A stretch of DNA of 64,000 bases, from NCBI GenBank assembly GCA_021029095.1, contig JAJOHG010000032.1, forward strand, positions 62,001 to 126,000. The letters are read 5' to 3'. Position 1 is the first letter of the stretch, and every line of letters begins with the position of its first letter. Positions 24,699-35,607 of the stretch are shown piece after piece. Below the pieces are notes generated by a model. That model worked only from the letters and a program-made list of their open reading frames with translations, had not been told where the DNA came from and made no database searches. The position numbers were made by a program, and so were the translations under genes. The DNA is from Phellopilus nigrolimitatus (taxonomy: Eukaryota; Basidiomycota; Agaricomycetes; Hymenochaetales; Hymenochaetaceae).

Positions 24699-25571
24699 AT
24701 GGCTTCCAAATCAAGGTCGTCATCGACAGCGCTGTCGTTGAAACAAGGCACACTGTCCTTCGCATCATCCAAGCGCGGCGCAACCGCGACTGCGACGGGC
24801 AAGGCGAATGTTGCGAAAGCTGGTCCTGCCATAACCGCGTCGAGACCGGCGAGTGCGCAGAAAAGGTCGACGGGTGCGCGCACGGCGAGTAGTGACAGCA
24901 CAATCAGCCTCGGCACGAGCACGAGCAGCGCCAGTGACAGTGACGTCGTAATGCTCAGCGCGGGCTCGACGCCGGCGGCGCAACACGGTATTAGGCGCTC
25001 CAAGATTGTGAGCAGCGCGCCCAAGTCTGTTGGCGCAGGTATGAAACGCAAGGTACGGGCGGACGACTCGTCTTCGGACGAGGAGCACGAGGAGCCCAAA
25101 GCAAACTTAGATTTGTTGGAGAAGAGCGGCCGCCTGAGCAAGATATATGGTCAGGCCAGGGAACGCATGGGAAATATCCCTCCAAGTAAGCAGCTGGCCT
25201 TCTCCGGGCTGCATTTGAAACTGATTGCAACGGACAGTTCATGCGGAGAAGCAGACGAAGTCTCATCACATTCTCCGTATATTTGACAAGTACGTCATGT
25301 CTACCCTGCCGTATCACCTACTTATTGCTTACTGTGGCTCTCATCAGCTCGTATGAGTACGGTCCATGTGTTGGCATGACTCGTCTCCAGCGCTGGGAAC
25401 GTGCACAATCCCTTGGCATGAACCCGCCCATGGAGGTGAATTTCTATAATATTGTACTGACAGCCCCCTTCTGAATTTCTCTATGCGAACCAGATTCGTG
25501 ACATCCTTGTAACTGAGGAAGGCAACAAGGATGACACTTATAAGCATTCGGTCTTCTACGGCGACGTTTAA
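24699..25571 (+). CDS. POLD4: DNA polymerase delta subunit 4
   Basis: Small accessory subunit of replicative DNA polymerase delta (Cdm1/p12 family). Exons 24699-25185, 25238-25289, 25348-25435 and 25494-25571 join in phase and give 234 residues. The conserved C-terminal domain reads KSHHILRIFDNSYEYGPCVG, MTRLQRWERAQSLGMNPP, then a short strand ending SVFYGDV. The N-terminal half is low-complexity and basic with Ser/Thr runs, longer than in vertebrate p12. It contains KQGTLSF, which resembles but does not fully match a PCNA-interacting peptide. Expected in the nucleus at replication forks. No damage seen. Confidence 0.93.
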
Positions 25572-26110
25572 GCAAGACCAGGAATCAGGCACTCCATATT
25601 CCACGCAGAACTGCAACACGTTTCAGTATCGCCGCACATCAAGGACAGAAGCTAGCTGGAACAACGAAGAACATGAAGGCTTTCAGCAGACCAATCACTT
25701 GCCGACAAGAAATGTCAAATCTGGCCCTCATTTATGTCTATGCCCCGTCAATCTCGCTTTCAATTTTACTCGGTCCTGTACGTTTCTATACCTTTTATTT
25801 TAAGCGCCATGTACCCAGTGAAGTACAAATCCTCAGTTCTTATTGTTCTCTTATCTGATTGTCTTCGGTTGTCTGACTGTCTTCGAGATGTAATTCCGCT
25901 ATACCAGATGACATCGTATTCACGCCGTATCACGACCATTATTTCTTTTTCACTTTTAAGAACTTCGTTTGAGGATTTCATATTGAAAAACAAATGTATA
26001 GGCGTGTGTAGTTCTATTGCAAAGTCCTTCAAATCTATCTGATCTGACAGTACTACCCCGGGATTATTTCCACAAATTTACAAAGTAACTCAAAGTCCTA
26101 GTCGAGCTCT
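25572..26110. other. intergenic between convergent genes
   Basis: AT-rich 3' flanks. A duplicated TTGTCT(T/C)CGGTTGTCTGACTGTC-like stretch near 25859-25882 is the only local repeat. No gene is supported. Confidence 0.55.
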
Positions 26111-27637
26111 TCAACCGCGACCAGCAAGGTCAAGCTCAGACGGCATCTCCTCGCCCATGACGCCTCCAATCACGTTGAACGCCGCAAGCCTGCCAATCCC
26201 AATGCGCGTCTCTGTCGTTGCGCTGCCGATGTGCGGGAGCACGACGCACCTCGGCTCGCGCACGAGCGGGTGGTCCGCGCCGACGTGCGGCTCGCCCTCG
26301 ACGACGTCGAGCCCCGCGCCCCAGAGCGCACCCGCGCGCAGCGCCGCCGCGAGCGCGTCCGAGTCGACGATCGTCCCGCGGCTCGGGTTCACGAGCACCG
26401 CGGTGCGCTTCATGCGCGCGAGGAACGCCGCGTCGACCGCGTGGTGTGTGCCCGCGCCGCCCGGCGCGAGCACGAAGAGCACGTCCGCGTCCGCCGCGAG
26501 CGTCTCAAGCGGCACGCGCGCGATCGCGCTGGCGGGCAGGCCGAGCGACGCGGCGAGCGCGGCGTCGCGCGCGATGCTCGCGGCGGAGGGCCCGCCCGAG
26601 GAGGCGGGGTTGCCGGTGTAGATGAAGTTGCGGATGCCGAAGGGGATGAGGCGGGCGAGCGTGGCGTGCGCGATGCGCCCGAAGCCGAGGAAGCCGACCG
26701 TCTTCCCGGGGTAAGACTTTCCGGGAGATGTCTCGTGGGGAATGGTGCTGAGTTGGGGGCCACAGAAGCCAAAGGGCGACCATGGGGAGTTTGGCCACTA
26801 TGGTGTGTCTCAGCTTTCGATCTTCAAACAAGGAAGAAACACTTACATTTCCCTCGTTGACAACCGTCATCGCCTCCCTCGCGTTCCGGCTAGCCATCAG
26901 AGCAAGCATGATCGCTAGGTCGGCCACTGGAAAACAGTAATTACGCGTCAACAAGTATCCTTTTCATTTGAAAGCAAACCTTACCAGCGTTAGTCAAGAC
27001 GTCCGGTGTGTAGCCCAGACGAACGTTCGATTTCACAAGAGTAGGAAGATGTACGTGCTCTAACAAATAAGAATAAACGAATGAGTATAACCTTCAGCAA
27101 GATAACTGGATAACAAAAGACGAACCATAACCAACAGACATGGTTGAGACGACTTTTAAGGTCGGGCCAGCTGCGAATGTTCATTTAATTGTTTGTAAAT
27201 AGACGAATAAAAAGACTTTGTTCTCGACTTGCCTGTCTCAATTATTTCTTGAGTTATCTGCAGGAGAAGGTTGGTCTTTGTAATATCGTGACAGAAACAA
27301 AAGTCACCGCTTACTTTGTCCGCGAGCATGCAGAGGAGTCCTTCTGCTCCTGGGACATTCTCTTTTATCCATGCCTGTCTGTCTTTGGTATCCTCAGGGC
27401 AAACGACCAACTACAGCATCACGCGTCAGTGCGACGAAATCATGCGTAAGATGATTTATGAAACCTACGTTGAAGTCCTTCCTCTCCTGTAGGACGGGCA
27501 TGACATGAGGACCGAGGTCGCGAGTCACGACGATCTTGCGAATTCCTCTGTCGTTGCAAAGCGTAACAGCGAAGATAAACGCGCTTGGTAAGCAGGCAGA
27601 TAACCGAGAAGGTATAGTCTCACTCGATAGAACCCAT
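26111..27637 (-). CDS. D-2-hydroxyacid dehydrogenase (glyoxylate/hydroxypyruvate reductase-like)
   Basis: NAD(P)H-dependent reductase of 2-keto acids such as glyoxylate or hydroxypyruvate. Eight exons: 27637-27624, 27547-27469, 27410-27315, 27257-27233, 27170-27126, 27059-26985, 26926-26847 and 26797-26111. They total exactly 367 codons including the stop. Motifs: TLKVVSTMSVGYEHV (substrate-domain loop), GKTVGFLGFGRIAHA (dinucleotide fold), NPSRGTIVDSDAL (catalytic Arg), GLDVVEGEP (Glu) and VLPHIGSAT (His). The first exon is only 14 nt and the fourth only 25 nt. The fourth intron uses a GC donor (ACAG|GCAAGT), the standard minor GC-AG type. The last exon is unusually GC-rich. It looks functional, in cytosol or peroxisome; no PTS1 is evident. 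Confidence 0.92.
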
Positions 27638-28741
27638 ATTGTAGTTTGGACGTGCAGGTGAACGGTTTCAAGATGAAGGCAGAGTGGCTTGGAGATAAGA
27701 CTAGGGGCTGGTGGTGCAGTGCGGAAGAAACAGCCCTTTATACGAGTATGCCCCTCCTCGAAATTTGGCTCCGTCGCCGTCCGTCGGGGGCGCGGTGCGG
27801 CGCTCCTTTCCTCCACCTCATATCCTCAATGGGCACGATAGGGCACAGAGAGCTCCGCGTTGATAGGGAACCGCGGAGCTCACGTAGGTTATTAAAGGCG
27901 GCACTGCGTCGGAGGTGACTACGCAATCGTGCGCCGATATGGCGGCCTTAAGCGCGTCTTCGTGCGTACATACCTACTACCAAGGGGCCGCGGGGAACAC
28001 CGCAGCGACAGCAGATTGCGGAGTCCGTCGTGTGCGGCTGTCCCGACCTACGAGCCATACCAGCGTCAAGGAGACCTCGTTGCCATCAAGTGTTTTGTTT
28101 TGTTTTGACGTCGACGGTGTTCCGTCTCCGTTCCCGCGGAGCCTGTGTTATCAGCGGCCGGTAAATGCGTTTGTGGATCGGCCTTCTCGACATAGGATAA
28201 GCACGCGTGCGTTTGTTTCAGACGCTCCGGAAAGTAAGGCTCGGAGCGTTCCGTTCTCGCGCCGCACGGCGCGCTCGATAACACAGTCGCGTGGCCCGGC
28301 TGCACATGCCGCGGCTCCGAGCCACTCCCGAGCTTGAGCCACATCTGGCTGAAAATATCCCGCTACACTGTCGATTTGACCAATGGCTATTTTCCAAAAA
28401 GAAGAAGAAATCATAAGGACTCGGAGTACGCGCTAGCCACTCCAATGATTGGACAATCAAACGCCGCAACTTAACGTGACAATCACCGTCGACTTGTGTT
28501 GGACGCTGTTGGTAACTAATATGTGGTAGGCCAAAAGAGTGGCTAAATGCCTACGCGATGACGTAGTTACCCGACAAGTCTCAGACGTATCTCGAGCACT
28601 TCCTCTTCATTCGCATAGGTCAAAGCAAATTAGCCATGTATATGTTTTATGACCGTACAAAGCGATTACATTTGACATATCAATAAACACATAATCGAGG
28701 TGATTTAATTATACAAAAGCTTCGCTCTTCAACCATCCCAC
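27638..28741. other. intergenic; contains one 9-bp stem hairpin
   Basis: About 1.1 kb without a supported gene. A hairpin AGCTCCGCG / CGCGGAGCT with a 12-nt loop sits at 27851-27880. Short GC-rich frames at 27915-28337 look non-coding. Confidence 0.5.
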
Positions 28742-29967
28742 CTAGATGTACGTCTGCATAACATCCGGATTAAACGGATCTTCAGATGGGGTCAACATTT
28801 GCGTGCCCGAGGTTGTCGTGCTCGAGGCCGAATCGGTCGAGGTCGTAGAATATGACGTCGTTGCGCTCAAAGTGCTCGAGCTTGACGTCGTCGGACTTGA
28901 CGTCGTCGCACTCGAAGATGTCGTCGCACTCGAACTCGGCGCGCTCGTCGTCGTGGCACTCACATACGTCGAAATCGAGTCCGGCGCGTTCGATGTCGAA
29001 TTCGAATCCGACACGATAATTATAGGAGCGGGTCCCGCGATAATCGTGCCATCCGAGACAGAAGTGTCGTTCGTGACGACCGCAAAGACGAGTCCGCCCA
29101 GGCCCGAGGGGATGGTGACCTGCGCACTGTTGATGTTCGCGTACGTGGTGTTCAGGCCGCTGAAGAACGCGAGGTACTGCGTGCTGTTCCCCGCCGTCGA
29201 GTTGTCGTACGTCAGCGAGACGCTCTGGCCGGCCTGGGGCGTGCCGGACACGGTGAGGTTCGGGTATGTGATGGGTGGCAGCGTGACGTTCGATGGCGGG
29301 CAGTATGTAGTGAAGTTCGTTGCAAGCGAGGTGACGAAGCTTGCATTAAGCGGCGTGTCGAATGCTCCGGACCACGGGTCCCCGCCTAACACAGAAGAAT
29401 AGATGTACGAAGCGTGACGCGCCTCAACGGAAAGGATGGAGGCGGCGGCGTCGAGAAGCGTGGTGTTGCCGGTGAGATACAGCGCACTACCGAGGTAGGC
29501 GGAATTGCCGACACTCTCGAGCATTCCCGAGAGGTTTGCAAATGAAACTACATCCGTGTATGGGCTGAAACCGAATAGCGTTAGATAATAAGAAGAGGAA
29601 AAAGAAGGGACTGCTTAACGTACAAGGAGTAGTTGCAGGCTGGGGCCGCGTCAACGCCGAGGACACTTGCCAGGAATGAGACATGCGTAGCCTCGTGGTC
29701 CGCGATTTGTGCGAAGCGGGCTCTCGTCCCGTTAGGGAGGCCAGCGTTCTCGAAGTCGGATTCGTTGTACTTGCCGAGACCCTCAGTGTACAAGGCGCTC
29801 TCGAGGTTCTCGAGCATCATTGCGAGCTGCAAAGTCTGCGTCTGGTTGAGCTGAACTAAGTTGTGCAAAGTCGTGCTCGGCATCCAGGAGTCGCGCTTGA
29901 CCGGGGAGCCGGAGACGCAGTTGGCGGCGAGGAGGAGAGCAGAGGAGAGGATGGCTGCGGACTTCAT
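28742..29967 (-). CDS. secreted ferritin-like (Rds1/desiccation-related type) protein
   Basis: Two exons, 29967-29624 and 29564-28742, joined in phase through a GTACGT...TTCAG intron, give 388 residues. A signal peptide (MKSAAILSSALLLAANCVSG) is followed by a KR dibasic site. The four-helix ferritin-like fold is marked by MMLENLESALYTEGL, IADHEATHVSFLASVLG, LESVGNSAYLGSALYLTG and SILSVEARHASYIYS, which carry the Glu/His pairs expected for metal or redox roles in this family. A beta-type region follows. The last about 80 residues are a Ser/Thr linker-like tail typical of O-glycosylated wall or secreted proteins. The family is stress-associated in fungi; the exact activity is unknown. A TATAAAA box lies 91 nt upstream. 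Confidence 0.88.
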
Positions 29968-30057
29968 GTTTTTTTGCGAACGAAGAAGGTGAAGATGGTG
30001 GGGATGGTGGGAGTAAGAGTTCAAGTTGCTGAAGTTCGAGGCAGCAATCCTGCGGCA

Positions 30058-30064
30058 TTTTATA
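30058..30064 (-). promoter_or_regulatory. TATA box of the ferritin-like gene
   Basis: TATAAAA followed by TGCC on the minus strand, about 91 nt before ATG 29967. The same TATAAAATGCC string, at nearly the same distance, precedes the second lipase gene (36955-36961). Confidence 0.6.
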
Positions 30065-31125
30065 CGCAAAATTCGAGTCCGGAGAGCCCGGGTGACAAAC
30101 CACCCCTGGCTACGTCAGACTGAGACGGTACTCGCGGAATGCGTCGGCAAAAAGGGATATATAATAACGATGCCTCCGAATTGGAGTTCATTGGAGTGCG
30201 GATGAGGATCGACACTCCCGACACATGCCCGAAAAGGCAAGTGTCGGCTTGTGTGGGGCAAGACGCCCCAGACTCGGCGGGAGAAGCCCGATTTATAATA
30301 CGGCATTACAATTGCAGCTAAGACATATTCTTCAGCGTGACCCGCAGCCTCACGGAAAGTAATGTGCGCTTACAAATAAGACACTGCATTAGTCGCCGCC
30401 GCAGCGTTAACCCGGTTCTGTTTCGGCTCTCAGAGTCAGTGGGTCTTTGCTAAATTTCAAACGAGCTGCGTCCAAGCCTTTCACTTCCGAAAGCTCTTTG
30501 TATTACATATTGCTGTTGATAACATAGAGCATTTGCTGTTACGGAGTGGAAACCGAGTTCGATAAACCGTGCATGAAGTTCGGAAGCAAGCCTAAACGAC
30601 AGTGGCGGTGCTATAACTTGCCGAACCGAGACATTCTAATCTCCACGCTAATTCGGTGCTGTGGCTCGGATGCTCATGGCAGTGCCAGCCTGCTGACTCA
30701 CGAGCCTCTCCATTCTTGCGATGTACACAGCATCAGGAAGCGCAGAATAATTCTTTCATTGCTCGAGGCTGTCCGTACTCGTGATAATCGTAATCGTCAC
30801 CGTCGAACACACGATTGAATCAAGGCGGGAAAAAAAAATCATCGAAGGTCGCATTGCAAGATTATTGAGTACGTTGGCAAAGCCTATCATGTCTCATGCA
30901 TATAGCTGGAGTTTGAGATGCATAAACTAGCGAGACCTCAAAGCAAGACACACAATCCAATCTTCTAGCTCGAATTATTGCGTCCTTTTTGTAAAGAAAA
31001 TCTTCAATTATTGTCTCCAAAAAATCATAAGACTACATATTGACATGTTTACAGACATGTTTACACTATCATATCGATACAATACAAATCAAAAAAAGTA
31101 CAACTAGATGATTAATACCAATTGT
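30065..31125. other. intergenic, no convincing gene
   Basis: About 1 kb between two minus-strand genes. Short direct repeats (GACATGTTTACA twice near 31043-31066) and low-complexity A/T runs are seen. Nothing further is supported. Confidence 0.5.
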
Positions 31126-32241
31126 TTAGGACTCGTTACTTGCCGAAGATGCAGAAGCGGACTCGGATATGTGGTTGGGGCCAGCAGTACCACAGCTTTG
31201 CTCCAACTCTTCCTCTTCTCTGCGCAATCTGCTCACGGCAGCCTCTAGCGCGCGGCGCCTGCGCTCCTCACGCGTGTCGCTCAAAGGCGCGGAAGACCCG
31301 CCGAGTATGTAAGCCTGTGCCTCAGACTCGACTTCGAGGCCGGGCGTGGAGACAGTCGGTGTGTACACGGGCCCAGATTCACCGAGAGTGTGTGCGCCTG
31401 TGCGTTGGGCGCGCTCGAAGTCCGTGACTTCCTTGTTCAGCTGAGAATTAAGGGCCTTGAACTGCACAAGCCGCGGGTCAGATGCATATGGTCGCAAAAA
31501 AACAAAAGCGAGGACGAGGGGCTCACGTTGTTGTCGTGCTCCCCCCATACGTTGTGTGCCAGCTCGTGGCACAGCACGCGCCGGACGTCCGAGTACAGCC
31601 GGAAGCCGTCGTACGCGTTTGTGCGCAGACGCAGCTTGATCGCCTCGCCGTGGTTGACGTTCAGGCCGAGAAGCTCCGGGTGCTCGTGCGGCGCGAGTTC
31701 CGTAAGCGTGCCGATGGAGAAACGGTGAGTCTGCATGACGTGCTGGATCGCGGGGTCGGCGGCAAGCTTGGAGAGGAGCGCGTGCGCGGTAGCGGGTGCC
31801 GGGAGGTGCGGGAGCGGGACGAGTGAGTGGAATATGTACGACGAGGACCTTGTCATTGTAGAGCGGGGCTAGCAGAACGTTTTTAAGGCACCAATTTAAA
31901 GATATTAATTGAACATAATCACTCACCTTGGGCAAGTTCATGGTAGCTCGTTGCCTCAGCACCTCCTCCTTCCGCCGTTTCTCGCTCTCCGCCGTCCGCA
32001 TTCCGGCCAGCTCACCCTCCGTCACACCAAGTAGCTGAGCCTTCATACCATCTTTCAGCCCTGCCTCTTCGAGCGTAGTCTCTGGAGGCAGATTTAGTTT
32101 CCTTCCTCTGCAGATAAGTTTCTGGTGGGGCGGCGGGAGAGACGTGAGCTCTTCGAGTTTCATCTGTAGCGCTAAAAGCGTGCTTTCTGGTAGAACAGAA
32201 AGCGGGTGAGCCGTTCCTCGATACGAAACAATCAGGTTCAT
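31126..32241 (-). CDS. ubiquitin-like plus WLM metalloprotease-type protein
   Basis: Exons 32241-31927, 31868-31527 and 31461-31126 join in phase and give 330 residues. The N-terminus is a ubiquitin-like fold (MNLIVSYRGTAHPLSV...SLPPPHQKLICRGRKL). The middle exon is a WLM (Wss1-like) domain with DPAIQHVMQTHRFSIGTLTE, LGLNVNHGEAIKLRLRTNAY and the zinc-binding LCHELAHNVWGEHD. The C-terminus is a coiled-coil-like RREEEELEQ tail with Ser-rich end. UBL-WLM proteins are relatives of the DNA-protein crosslink protease Wss1/SPRTN; this arrangement may act with the proteasome. ATG 32241 is chosen because no ATG exists upstream in frame. Intron-spanning reading gives a misleading longer frame, because exon 2 is coded in another frame. 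Confidence 0.9.
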   Translation of the reverse strand: MNLIVSYRGTAHPLSVLPESTLLALQMKLEELTSLPPPHQKLICRGRKLNLPPETTLEEAGLKDGMKAQLLGVTEGELAGMRTAESEKRRKEEVLRQRATMNLPKVSDYVQLISLNWCLKNVLLAPLYNDKVLVVHIPLTRPAPAPPGTRYRARAPLQACRRPRDPARHADSPFLHRHAYGTRAARAPGASRPERQPRRGDQAASAHKRVRRLPAVLGRPARAVPRAGTQRMGGARQQREPLVLAFVFLRPYASDPRLVQFKALNSQLNKEVTDFERAQRTGAHTLGESGPVYTPTVSTPGLEVESEAQAYILGGSSAPLSDTREERRRRALEAAVSRLRREEEELEQSCGTAGPNHISESASASSASNES

Positions 32242-32540
32242 CGTGCTTAAGCTCTGCTCGTCTGAGGTCAAGAGGTTTGTCGTCTTAGGTTTAGGGACTC
32301 GTACGCCTTCAGTCAGCAAGGATGAATCAGCTGTTATGTAATAGCGAGTATAATCAATTATTATGTAATTTTACGGCGTTACGCCCTTTTCTTTCCGTTC
32401 GCACGAGTTTAGGACGTCCCAACCACGACCGAAAACTTGGCGAGGGTCCTCGGACCGATTTTACCCGGTTGTTTAGGTCGCTCAAACGTCCTAAAGGTGT
32501 CCTAAATTTTCTACGGGAAGTCATCCACTGTTTGCTTAGA

Positions 32541-33085
32541 GCCCGTTCGGTAGCGAAACCGCGCGCGATAATCGATAATCCCTGCCAAATTTGAGATCAT
32601 GATCGCACGCGATACTGTCACGATTTTCCGATAACGCGCCTGTTCGGTTGCCTGTATCTCGTAGCTGTATCTCAATCTGTGAAATAGATTTCCCTATGAA
32701 AAATAAATACAGGTCTGACCTGTTTTGCAAGTTGCGAAAATCATGTCGCGCGTTCTGTCTCTCTTTCCTCCCTCATTATTACACTTTTGCTGGGAAAGCT
32801 GCATCTCGCTACAAAAGTTATTTTGCTATGCAGGGCACAGCCCAAGCTGTCTATAAATGTAGCTTTTACTATACTCGCGACATGATTTTCGCAACTTGCA
32901 AAACAGGTCAGACCTGTGTTTATTTTTCATAGGGAAATCTATTTCACAGATTGAAATACAGCTACGAGATACAGGCAACCGAACAGGCGCGTTATCGGAA
33001 AATCGTGACAGTATCGCGTGCGATCATGATCTCAAATTTGGCAGGGATTATCGATTATCGCGCGCGGTTTCGCAACCGAACGGGC
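32541..33085. mobile_element. MITE-like element with 210-bp terminal inverted repeats
   Basis: Bases 32541-32750 recur inverted at 32876-33085 with only about 3 mismatches (about 98.5% identity). The ends read GCCCGTTCGGT. The about 125-bp centre has no gene. A single-stranded copy would fold into a nearly perfect hairpin. No clear target-site duplication is visible in the flanks (TTAGA left, TACTT right). The sequence differs from the element at 555-1146, so this is a second non-autonomous family. Confidence 0.9.
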
Positions 33086-33976
33086 TACTTGTTCAACGTC
33101 ATTTTTTTTATCAATCGCAAGAGTCACATCAGCTGAGTGTACTGTGTCGAGCTCTTGCAAACCTATCTCGCTTCATGGGCTGCCCATTTATCAACACACG
33201 TGCAATGCATACTAGCCATGTATGTGCCAAAACGTGCTCGTACATGTACACTGAAAGCTAATGGGGAAATCAGTATACACAACGTGCCATATATGGCTCA
33301 ATATTTTATATCTCGGAAATGCAACAGGCAAAGTGGTCATAATTCAAGACAAATCACGCTCGATTTCAACAGAGCGGCATCGCATGACTGCGGAACAACA
33401 AGTTGGCCGTCGCTGTATATCGCACGCTCAGGCCATCTGCCAAGTTGTCGCTTCCTGTCCTTGTGCTGCCGATATATCCGGCTTGCTTGACCTTGCAATC
33501 CACCTGATGCATGCGCTTTCTTGCCTTTCTAATTGGCGCCTTTTCGCATTCCCATCTTCGCTTCCTGATGTTCTCGTCTTGGGTTATCTTTAGAGCTGAT
33601 CTGACCGTCGCGAAACTCTCCTTCCACCTACCTGTCCAAGTACGCCTTGGTTTACGAGGCTATCCCGTTTCTAAGATACAGAATCTCAATCATCGTGATT
33701 CTCCCTTCAATGAGATCCTCGGTATCAAACACTCATTGACCGGTTGCTTCTGCACTTCTGTTCCTGATAACTTTGTTCGGGACGCTTAAAGGAAACGACG
33801 CCACTTTATAACCCCTTTCATTGTGCGCATATATATATAGACAGACTAGTGCGCGCGAGGTGATCATTTAAACGCCTCTCGGTCGTTGACTCGAAGTCCC
33901 AGGATTCGACTCCTGCCTGTCTTTCGTCCGCTGAGTAGCTCTGGTGGTCGGCAACGCCGTTCTTCCCTCCCCAGAA
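33086..33976. other. intergenic; TATA-like strings before the lipase
   Basis: Apart from CTTTATAACCCC near 33802 and a CATATATATATAG string near 33828, which are candidate promoter elements of the lipase at 33977, I see no gene or repeat. Confidence 0.5.
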
Positions 33977-35271
33977 ATGGCTCGCCTCCCTGTGCTCGCT
34001 CTCGCGCTCTCTGCTCTTCTCTCGGTTTATGCCACGCCCTTGCAGTACAGAGGCCCAGCTTCAATAGCTGGGTCCGGGCTCGGAGTGGGGACTGAGGGTT
34101 TGTCGAAACGCCAGTCCATCACGACGCTCTCGACAGCGCAGATATCCGCCTTCAAGCCGTATACCTTCTTTGCGAGCACAGCGTATTGCCAGCCAAGCAC
34201 AACGATCAGCTGGAGCTGCGGAGGTACGCTGCTATTTTTGCTCTCTAAGTTCAGTCAAATTAAAGTATTTTTGTAATTGGTAACGATATCATTTTCAAGC
34301 CAACTGTGATGCGAACTCTGGATTCGTTCCTACCGCATCGGGAGGAGATGGGACTGATACGCAGTTCTGTAAGTAGAAATTTGCATCTGTTTTGCCCAGA
34401 TGTAGCTGGCTCACTTCTTTGGATGATCGTCAGGGTACGTTGGCTTTGATCCAGCGCTGAATTCCGTCGTTGTGGCACATCAAGGCACCGACACTTCTTC
34501 GATGTGAGTTGAGGATTAAGTTAGACTATTTATCACTTTTGACATGTAGTGTCTGATAGCGTTGCGGACTTAACTGATGCCGATATTACCATGACGAACC
34601 TCGACCCGACACTTTTCCCGGGAATCGACTCATCAGTCGAGGTGCACAGCGGATTTGCTGCTGCGCAAGCACGGTTTGTTATCAAATTTTGATGCTTTAC
34701 ACAGTATTAACATCATCAAATGCATCAGAGCTGCTCAGGATGTCCTTTCCGCGGTTGAGACGGCGCTCTCTGCGCACTCCGGCGCCTCTGTAACGGTGGT
34801 CGGTCACTCGCTCGGCGCGGCGCTCGCCTTGCTCGACTCCGTCTTCCTGCCGCTCCATCTGCCATCGAGCACTGCATTTAAGATGGTGGGATACGGGTTG
34901 CCTCGAGTGGGAAACCAGGCGTTTGCAGACTACGTCGATGCGCACGTTACGAGCTTGGCAGGTGGTACGGGATTGACGCATATCAACAACAAGGAGGACC
35001 CCGTCCCTATCCTTCCTGGAATGTTCCTGGGCTTCCATCATCCAAGTGGCGAGGTACATATCCAGGACTCGAATGCATGGGATGCTTGTCCGGGTGAGCG
35101 CTCAGTGATCAGCTCTTCTTTTTTGGAATTTGCGACTGAAATTGGCTGTTCCTTCCCGTAGGCCAGGATAACCCCTCTGATTTGTGCAGCACTGGCGATG
35201 TTCCGAATGTATTGGAATCAGACGAGTCGAACCACGATGGGCCATACGACGGCGTAGAAATGGGCTGTTAA
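33977..35271 (+). CDS. secreted class 3 lipase
   Basis: Alpha/beta-hydrolase acting on triglycerides or related esters outside the cell. Exons 33977-34223, 34300-34368, 34434-34503, 34560-34673, 34729-35093 and 35162-35271 total exactly 325 codons including the stop. A signal peptide (MARLPVLALALSALLSVYA) is followed by a Kex2-like KR before QSITTL. Core: AFKPYTFFASTAYC, WYVGFDP, VAHQGT, the nucleophile elbow VVGHSLGAALALLD, NNKEDPVPILP (catalytic Asp) and HHPSGEVH (catalytic His). The C-terminus ends YDGVEMGC, with a Cys likely in a disulfide. All triad positions are present. It is tail to tail with a paralog. Confidence 0.95.
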
Positions 35272-35607
35272 TTTATTTTCTCGTTTTGGGTTTGCCATTC
35301 GGACGTATATCCTACATCTTTCAAAGCTTTGATGCTGCTCCTCAAGATTTACATAAAGCAGCCTCAAACTTGAAGTAAACCCGATACAGCGAATTTGCCG
35401 TGTTTTCGGAAATAAAAACGAGGACGAACTCTAGTTCGTAGCTGAACTTTACATTCGGGATCGAATTGCGTCCATGAGCTCACTCGAAAACCGGGAATAT
35501 ACGACGAATTTCATCTTCAACAAGCCACTTAATTCGAACCGGCTGAGCATCTCGCGAATTTACATGATATTGATCAATGGTATCAACCTTTTTATAATAG
35601 TCTAGAT

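Noticed and set aside
26218..26860. Long Arg-rich and Ala-rich frames on the plus strand
   Set aside because: They are shadows of the GC-rich last exon of the dehydrogenase, whose motifs are unmistakable on the minus strand.
33880..33925. Possible tRNA-like GGATTCGACTCC string
   Set aside because: No pairing arms of tRNA geometry are present; it lies in the lipase 5' region.
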